This document shows positions 59,301-64,000 of a stretch of DNA of 64,000 nucleotides, in pieces; the stretch's first letter is position 1, and the number at the start of each line of letters is the position of its first letter. The notes below the pieces were generated by a model that saw only the letters and a list, made by a program, of their open reading frames with translations, was not told where the DNA came from and did not search any database. Source of the stretch: Ophioceras dolichostomum (taxonomy: Eukaryota; Ascomycota; Sordariomycetes; Magnaporthales; Ophioceraceae); NCBI GenBank assembly GCA_003049485.1, contig PYST01000003.1, positions 248,001 to 312,000 of the forward strand, in the 5' to 3' direction. A program made the position numbers and the translations under genes.

Positions 59301-59875
59301 TCTACCGGCGAGGGCAGCAGGTCTTCGGTCTCGCCAGCGTCGTGGATCGTCTCCACCGTCTTGTGCTTTTGGTGTTGTACTGGGTCGAGTGAGACGGCCC
59401 CGTACGTGGCACTCCGGAACTCGGGCGAGTTGCGGAGGGCTGGGGTCGTCTTCTTCATCGGGTCATAAGATCGGAGTTCGAGATCCGTCGTGGATGTTGT
59501 TGTAAGTGGTGGCGGTGGTGGCGCGGTGCCCAACGGCGGCTCGCTGTTCTCCTCTCCAGGCGACGATGAGGTTCCTGGTCCATGGGAGGCAAAGGGGAAT
59601 TCGGCGGCCTGGGCGGGGAGGATCGAAGGAGGGAGGGCGGGAGGATCAGGCGGCGACGACGACGACGGGCGGGAGCGGTTATATGCATCGGGGGTCGCGG
59701 GGGTCACTCGGGAGAGGCTGGAGGACGAGGTAGGGGTGGTTGCGGTGGGCTCAGTAGGCGTGGTGGCCCGCGTGGGGCGTGTGTCACTCGGGCGCGCTAG
59801 GCTGCGAAGGGGGAAGGATTGCTGGCCCGTATGGGGGTCAGGGTCAGAAGGGACAGGTGCGTCAGGCGACTTCAT
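56387..59875 (-). CDS. Oligopeptide transporter, OPT family
   Basis: The predicted protein of about 1130 aa is an OPT-family transporter that would import short peptides (or related metal-peptide substrates) with protons across the plasma membrane. Exons are 59875-57387 and 57290-56387; the 96-bp GT-AG intron rejoins the conserved EYYPIHLPWYGLLLALG segment. The first about 300 residues are a disordered, Ser/Pro/Asp-rich cytosolic extension, which makes the protein longer than usual (about 750-950). Family landmarks are FFSLRYPSVSITPVIALLL, GRWNEKEH, TDVIVEQTQFY, FDWAQIAYIGSPL, the KIPPR motif (HYMKIPPRILF), the WGVVGPAEFFGPG stretch and the C-terminal GCDWQACPYQTVPPG. The NPG motif normally found before the KEH sequence reads AQG here. 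No frameshift or stop is seen. Confidence 0.92.
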
Positions 59876-61409
59876 AAGATCTCCGCACTATTTTTCTGTC
59901 CTGCTACAGTTGCTGTTGTGCTCGCTCAGCTGCCCGATCACTTTCAGAAAGTGAGAGATCGGTTATGCAGACTCTCCCCCGCGTTGGTTCTGTTGAGGGT
60001 GACGCTATATCTAGATAATCGATCATATATTCGATATTAGGACGTTGTACAGCGCCTCCATTTTAGTCACATCTACTACGTAGTAGTCGACGGCAAACAT
60101 CACTCTTTGCTAGATAGTGGGGCGGGCTGGACACACCTCCGTTGACGAGCGGGAGCTGAATACGGAGGATTGGTCTCTGTGTTGCCCCCTTTTTTCGTAA
60201 CCTCGGGTGAGATGAGCCGGCAGGCAAAAAGCCACAACGAACAGAGCGCTGGCCGCTGGCTGGCTGCAAGGGAAGGTGTTGCCTGCTTGGTAGGCGGGGT
60301 TTCTGACAATCAACCGATAGGACGCCAGAGACGCCGCCAGAGGAAGAACGCTGGCGACTACCGAGGAATGTCAACGGCAACCGAAGTAAGGGCAAGGGGT
60401 ACTGCACCAAGTGAATGAATAAGCTCGGGCTTGACAAACCCTCCGACCCATCTGAGTCGTGTGTGTTGCGAGATGTGTCGTGACTTGGGAGCACTCAAGC
60501 ACTGCACACAGTACAATCTCGGGTGAGGATGTGGTTGCGGGCAGTCTTCGGATGCGGGTTGGTGGGACAAGATCGCAAATGTTGGTGTGATCAACCTGAT
60601 TCCACTGCACAACGCATAGGTCACCCGCAGAAATAGGCAGGTGAAAAGAAGAAGCCTGGATATTTCCGTAAAATACCGCGCTAGAAAGGGCTAGCGGTAG
60701 CGGTCTGCAACTCGGCGGGTGCAGCGGGAAGACAACATGTGCTGGGGCGATCTGCAGACTCCCGGGCACTGCAACAAGAACCCATGCTTTCAATCCCGCA
60801 GAAGGCAGAAACACCAGCAGCGAGCGGGCACCTGGCAGGATCAGATAACTCTCTTTTCACCCGCGTCCGGCGACCCATCGCCCCAGTCCGTGTTTTGTGA
60901 CTGGGTCTTCCTGGTGATGCACGGTTTGCCGAGGTGTGCCAAGTCGTTCGGGATGGCATGGGATGGAACGTCCGTGATTGATTAGATCGATTAGATAGTG
61001 CAACGGACACTGGGCACTCGACGGAGCTAGGTTGCAGCGAGGTCTGACGAAAGTTCTGCCCACCGTCATCTTCGCCGTTGAGAGTGGGTTCTGATGGTAC
61101 GAAGAATATGTTATGTATGGGCTCTTGAATCATACTTCAGCTTAATAAACTGTATTCCTCTATTAGCAGCCCTTCTATCCGAGCTCCGCGAACCCTCGTT
61201 TCCGCAACTTCTTCCCCGCTCGTTTCGCCCCGCTAGCTGCCGAGACCGGAGCCAGGACATCTTTTTTGTCGATTTTTCTTTGGGGCTGGCTCAGACGTCA
61301 AAGGGAATTACTAGAGTGACGAAAGTATTATGCCAGTCTCCGAGTTCTTTTATCACCAATAAGGCTACCTACCTCTGGTCTAATAGGTAGGCGGCATGAC
61401 GTTTGGGCC
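59876..61409. promoter_or_regulatory. Divergent intergenic region between the OPT and folate cyclo-ligase genes
   Basis: This region must contain both promoters. It carries a perfect 14-bp palindrome, CTACTACGTAGTAG, at 60073-60086, and inverted TACCTACC/GGTAGGC motifs close to the cyclo-ligase start (61366-61393). Frames at 60063-60814 and 60681-61133 on the - strand lack domains. Confidence 0.45.
60073..60086. repeat. 14-bp perfect palindrome CTACTACGTAGTAG
   Basis: This is a perfect inverted repeat centred on ACGT. Related copies lie at 51883-51894 (12 bp, perfect) and 45499-45510 (one mismatch), and a half-copy lies near 9875. All are intergenic. Confidence 0.85.
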
Positions 61410-62295
61410 ATGGTCATTGAGGGCCTTGACACTACCGATATGGCTTCCCTAGCTGCTGCCAAACAGCAGCTGCGGTTGCTGATGAAGCAACGACTCGCAT
61501 CTGTGTCTAGCGAATCTGTTTTGACTCAGAGTAAGTTATAGGTTGTCTGACTTTCCCACTGCATTGCATATTTCTCGCATATTGCTGATGCCCCTCGTCG
61601 TCTTTATAGGCAAGGCTATTCTCAACAGCCTTTCAAGCTGGCCACCTTACATGAACGCCCAGCGCCTGAGCGTGTTTCTCTCCATGCCTTCAGGTGAGGT
61701 ACAGACGGATGCCATCGTGCGCCACGCTCTTGCGTCGGGAAAGAAGGTCTACGTCCCTTACCTGCATAAGTCACCGTTACTGGACGGCCAGCCGCACTCA
61801 CCCGCGCGGGTAATGGACATGGTCCGGCTCCGGGACCTCGCCGACTATGAGTCCCTGGCGCCGGACAGGTGGGGCATTCCCAGCATCGACCCAGCCACCG
61901 TCCACGAGCGACAGCGCATCCTAGGCGGGCCGGACGTGCAGCACTCTGACTCTCCCTCTGACGGGCTTGATCTCATCCTGCTGCCTGGCGTGGCCTTCGA
62001 CGTTGACCCAGAAAGCGGCCTCGTGCGACGGTGCGGCCACGGCAAGGGGTTCTACGACTTTTTCCTTCACCGGTACGCTTCCAAGATAGCGAAAGGGGCA
62101 AAAAAGGACTCCTCTTCGGTGTTGTTGTTCGGCCTGGCCCTCACCGAGCAGTTTCTGACACCAACTCCCTCTTCACCGCCATTCTCTGATGTCCCCGGAG
62201 GACCCGTCCCGAGCGGGCCCTTGGATCGCCGCCTGGACGGGCTGATCCTGGGTAATGGCGATATAAAATCCTCCGTCGAAGTAGACTCAATATGA
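61410..62295 (+). CDS. fau1: 5-formyltetrahydrofolate cyclo-ligase
   Basis: The predicted protein of 268 aa should convert 5-formyl-THF to 5,10-methenyl-THF using ATP, salvaging folate in one-carbon metabolism. Exons are 61410-61530 and 61610-62295 with a 79-bp GT-AG intron; the splice gives TQS|KAILNSL. Landmarks are the N-terminal AAAKQQLRLLMKQRLASVS helix, RLSVFLSMPSGEVQTDAIV, KKVYVPYL, the WGIPSID stretch, LILLPGVAFD and the ATP-binding GHGKGFYDFFL loop. The ATG at 61410 has a good context (CCATGG); an in-frame ATG at 61440 would shorten the protein by ten residues. It is convergent with the SmE gene, whose stop lies about 200 bp away. Confidence 0.92.
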
Positions 62296-62499
62296 CCCCT
62301 TGGATTCCATGTATTCCGCGCCTGCAAGACTTTTGACTGCCCAACATAGCCCCGATATAACGCATGCGAACGCCAGCCCCCTTTGTGTCCTGTTCAATGG
62401 ATCGCGCGTCGAGGTATCCTTTTTCGAACTCGCCGGACAGATGATGATGAGAGGTAGATATAAACACCTATAACATGACAAATATCGACGCCTAGTTCA

Positions 62500-62952
62500 T
62501 CATTGCAAACTCTGAATGAGGGAAACGTTGTCGCCCTTGAGCAAAATTTGACCTGCAGCGAAAATTGGAAAGTCAGCAAAACTATTCCTCCTCAACGTGC
62601 AGAGCCTGCAAGGCGTGTTCGTACCGAGTGACCTCCTCTTCTCCTCCGGGTTGTCCTTGGTGACCTGCTTTACTTCGATCGCATCATCGATGACCAAGTT
62701 CATGAACTCGTCGAACCCCTAGACACAGAAAGAGACGACTTCATTAGCCCACTGCTGGTTCTTGCAACGAAAGAGGGAGGGGCGGGTGTATTCGCAGGTG
62801 TATTCACATACCCTGATCTTGCCCTCGATCCTGATCCCCAGCTGTTCGTAAAGCCAAATTGAGACGGTGGCGTGGGTTTGCAGGAGTTTGAAAATGAAGT
62901 TGATGGGCGGTAAGAGCACGCGACGGCCACCGCCCCCTCCTCGTCCAGTCAT
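62500..62952 (-). CDS. sme1: Small nuclear ribonucleoprotein SmE
   Basis: The predicted protein of 95 aa is a core subunit of the heptameric Sm ring that binds U1, U2, U4 and U5 snRNAs for splicing. Exons are 62952-62812, 62718-62625 and 62552-62500; introns of 93 and 72 bp are GT-AG and keep phase. The Sm1 motif is VSIWLYEQLGIRIEGKIRGFDEFMNLVIDDA and the Sm2 motif ILLKGDNVSLIQS; the IWLYEQ segment is characteristic of SmE. Length matches the human and yeast proteins (about 92-94 aa). The N-terminus starts with a Gly/Arg run. The gene is divergent from the MTR10-like gene. Confidence 0.95.
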
Positions 62953-63726
62953 GGTGTTGGTAGTGTTGGGGATCGGCGAGAGCACGCCTCCTAACCGACG
63001 CGCGTGTACGGAATAGTCGGAGGCGAGAGCGTGCGTTGTCTGCGTTGATTGACTGCGCACGCCTGCTGTAAGCTCAGAACAAGCGTTCAATAGTTTTTAG
63101 CTACTAGGTAGCAGGCAGATTGGGAGTGATGATGATGCCGGCTGGCGTGGAGCTCAAGCTTGACATGGCAATGCGACGGAGGGCGAAAATATTTTGCCGA
63201 ACTTATCTCCCCGAGCAGCAGATTACAATCAACCCCACCACCAAAATCAGCAGTTCAGCACAACATCATCGTTGGAAGCGCACAGACCCCAAAAGGCTGA
63301 GGTGCGCTCAATGAGCCCCGCAACAAACAAACCACAACGGAAAGCAACCGCATCATTCACTGGGCCGATCTGGCAGTATTCTGTTCCAACAAACGTTATC
63401 ATTTACAAAATCCCAGAGTTTCTATCCTTTGATCAGTTTTGTCTCTTCACTCACTTGAGGCATCTTCTCGGCCGGCCATAGCCACGACGCCCGCCCACTG
63501 TTTTTCGTTGGTTTTATTTCCGTGTCACGACCCCACCTCTTGCAGCAGTTGAGCAGCCTACATATCCACCACATCCAACTCTGCGCGCCGGGACCAAGAA
63601 AGCCCGCCGTGCCTGGAGTTCTGTGTGCCTTCTCCTTGGTTTCTCCCTGCGTTCTCCCCCAGTCCATCCAGATTTTCACGACTTCAGTTCCGGATCGGGG
63701 CCAAGGCCAACTGAGCTTTGCCCATC
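62953..63726. promoter_or_regulatory. Divergent promoter region of the SmE and MTR10-like genes
   Basis: This 774-bp stretch lies between two divergent start codons of housekeeping genes. It holds no credible ORF. A CT-rich leader precedes the + strand start (about 63625-63680). No TATA box is evident. Confidence 0.45.
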
Positions 63727-64000
63727 ATGGCTGCGAATGGAGCCCAGGAGGTGTTTGAGCCCCAGACGGTTCTCGCCGGCATGATGACGATGCGGGGCGC
63801 GGACAGAGAGAAGAAGAAGGCCGCGATGGAGTACCTGGGCAGGTTCCAGAAATCGGTCTGTCCCGAACACCTCTCCTTCCATTTTACCCCTCGCGCCAGA
63901 ATGTCTCGCGATGGAGGCCGTTGCGACTGACTCCTAGAATGCTGCAGCAAACCGCCTGGAACGTAACGATCGCCATCCTCCAGTCCTCAGCGGAACCCGA
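63727..64000 (+). CDS. mtr10: MTR10/transportin-SR-like importin, 5' part
   Basis: Only the first about 60 codons are in the window; the gene continues past the right edge. Exon 1 (63727-63855) encodes MAANGAQEVFEPQTVLAGMM and ends at YLGRFQKS. A 92-bp intron follows (donor GTCTGT, branch CTGAC, acceptor at 63946-63947). The next exon begins QTAWNVTIAILQSS, which matches the importin-beta N-terminal repeat of yeast Mtr10 and human transportin-3 (YLEKFQKS..AW). These karyopherins import SR-type RNA-binding proteins into the nucleus. The donor is weak, so the exact junction is provisional. Confidence 0.82.

Overview
This window is nuclear DNA of a filamentous ascomycete, most likely a Sordariomycete. 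The evidence is short GT-AG introns (about 65-290 bp) with CTAAC/CTGAC branch sites, GC-rich exons, Ser/Pro/Gln-rich protein tails, 'AGGTAGGTA'-type microsatellites between genes, and a gene set typical of filamentous ascomycetes. I find 17 protein genes that I can support and one weak fragment. No tRNA, rRNA, CRISPR array or intact transposon was seen.

Left part (1-14.4 kb): a low-complexity hypothetical ORF. A divergent pair follows: an AlkB-type DNA repair dioxygenase with CUE and GRF domains (-) and the peroxisomal import receptor PEX7 (+). Next come a fragmentary one-helix ORF, a six-exon MscL-type mechanosensitive channel with a C-terminal Cys4 motif (-), and a four-helix SUR7/PalI-like membrane protein with an 11-residue internal repeat (-). 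A gene-poor stretch of nearly 3 kb follows.

Centre (14.4-41.6 kb): the complete cytoplasmic dynein heavy chain (-, 3 exons, about 4395 aa), including a 12.3-kb exon. After it lie a Gln-rich FAR1-type DNA-binding protein (-), a 2EXR/F-box-like protein (+), a gamma-tubulin complex component close to GCP4 (-) and a senescence/spartin-domain protein (-). Dynein and GCP4 both serve the microtubule cytoskeleton, but nothing suggests they form a unit.

Right part (41.6-64 kb): a large gene-poor stretch, then a Zn(II)2Cys6 transcription factor (+) whose ORF is interrupted by an N-run that is probably artificial. It is followed by a GNAT acetyltransferase (-), a secreted S28 serine carboxypeptidase (+), an oligopeptide transporter (-), 5-formyltetrahydrofolate cyclo-ligase (+), the Sm protein E (-), and the start of an MTR10/transportin-SR importin (+), cut by the window edge. 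The secreted peptidase and the peptide transporter are adjacent and convergent and could act in the same nutritional route.

The region reads as ordinary housekeeping gene order, not an accessory island. I found no convincing undescribed multi-gene system. The points most worth checking are two assembly joins, a transcription factor ORF with no visible ATG start, some unusual domain combinations, two probable GC-AG introns, and non-consensus residues in the oligopeptide transporter.
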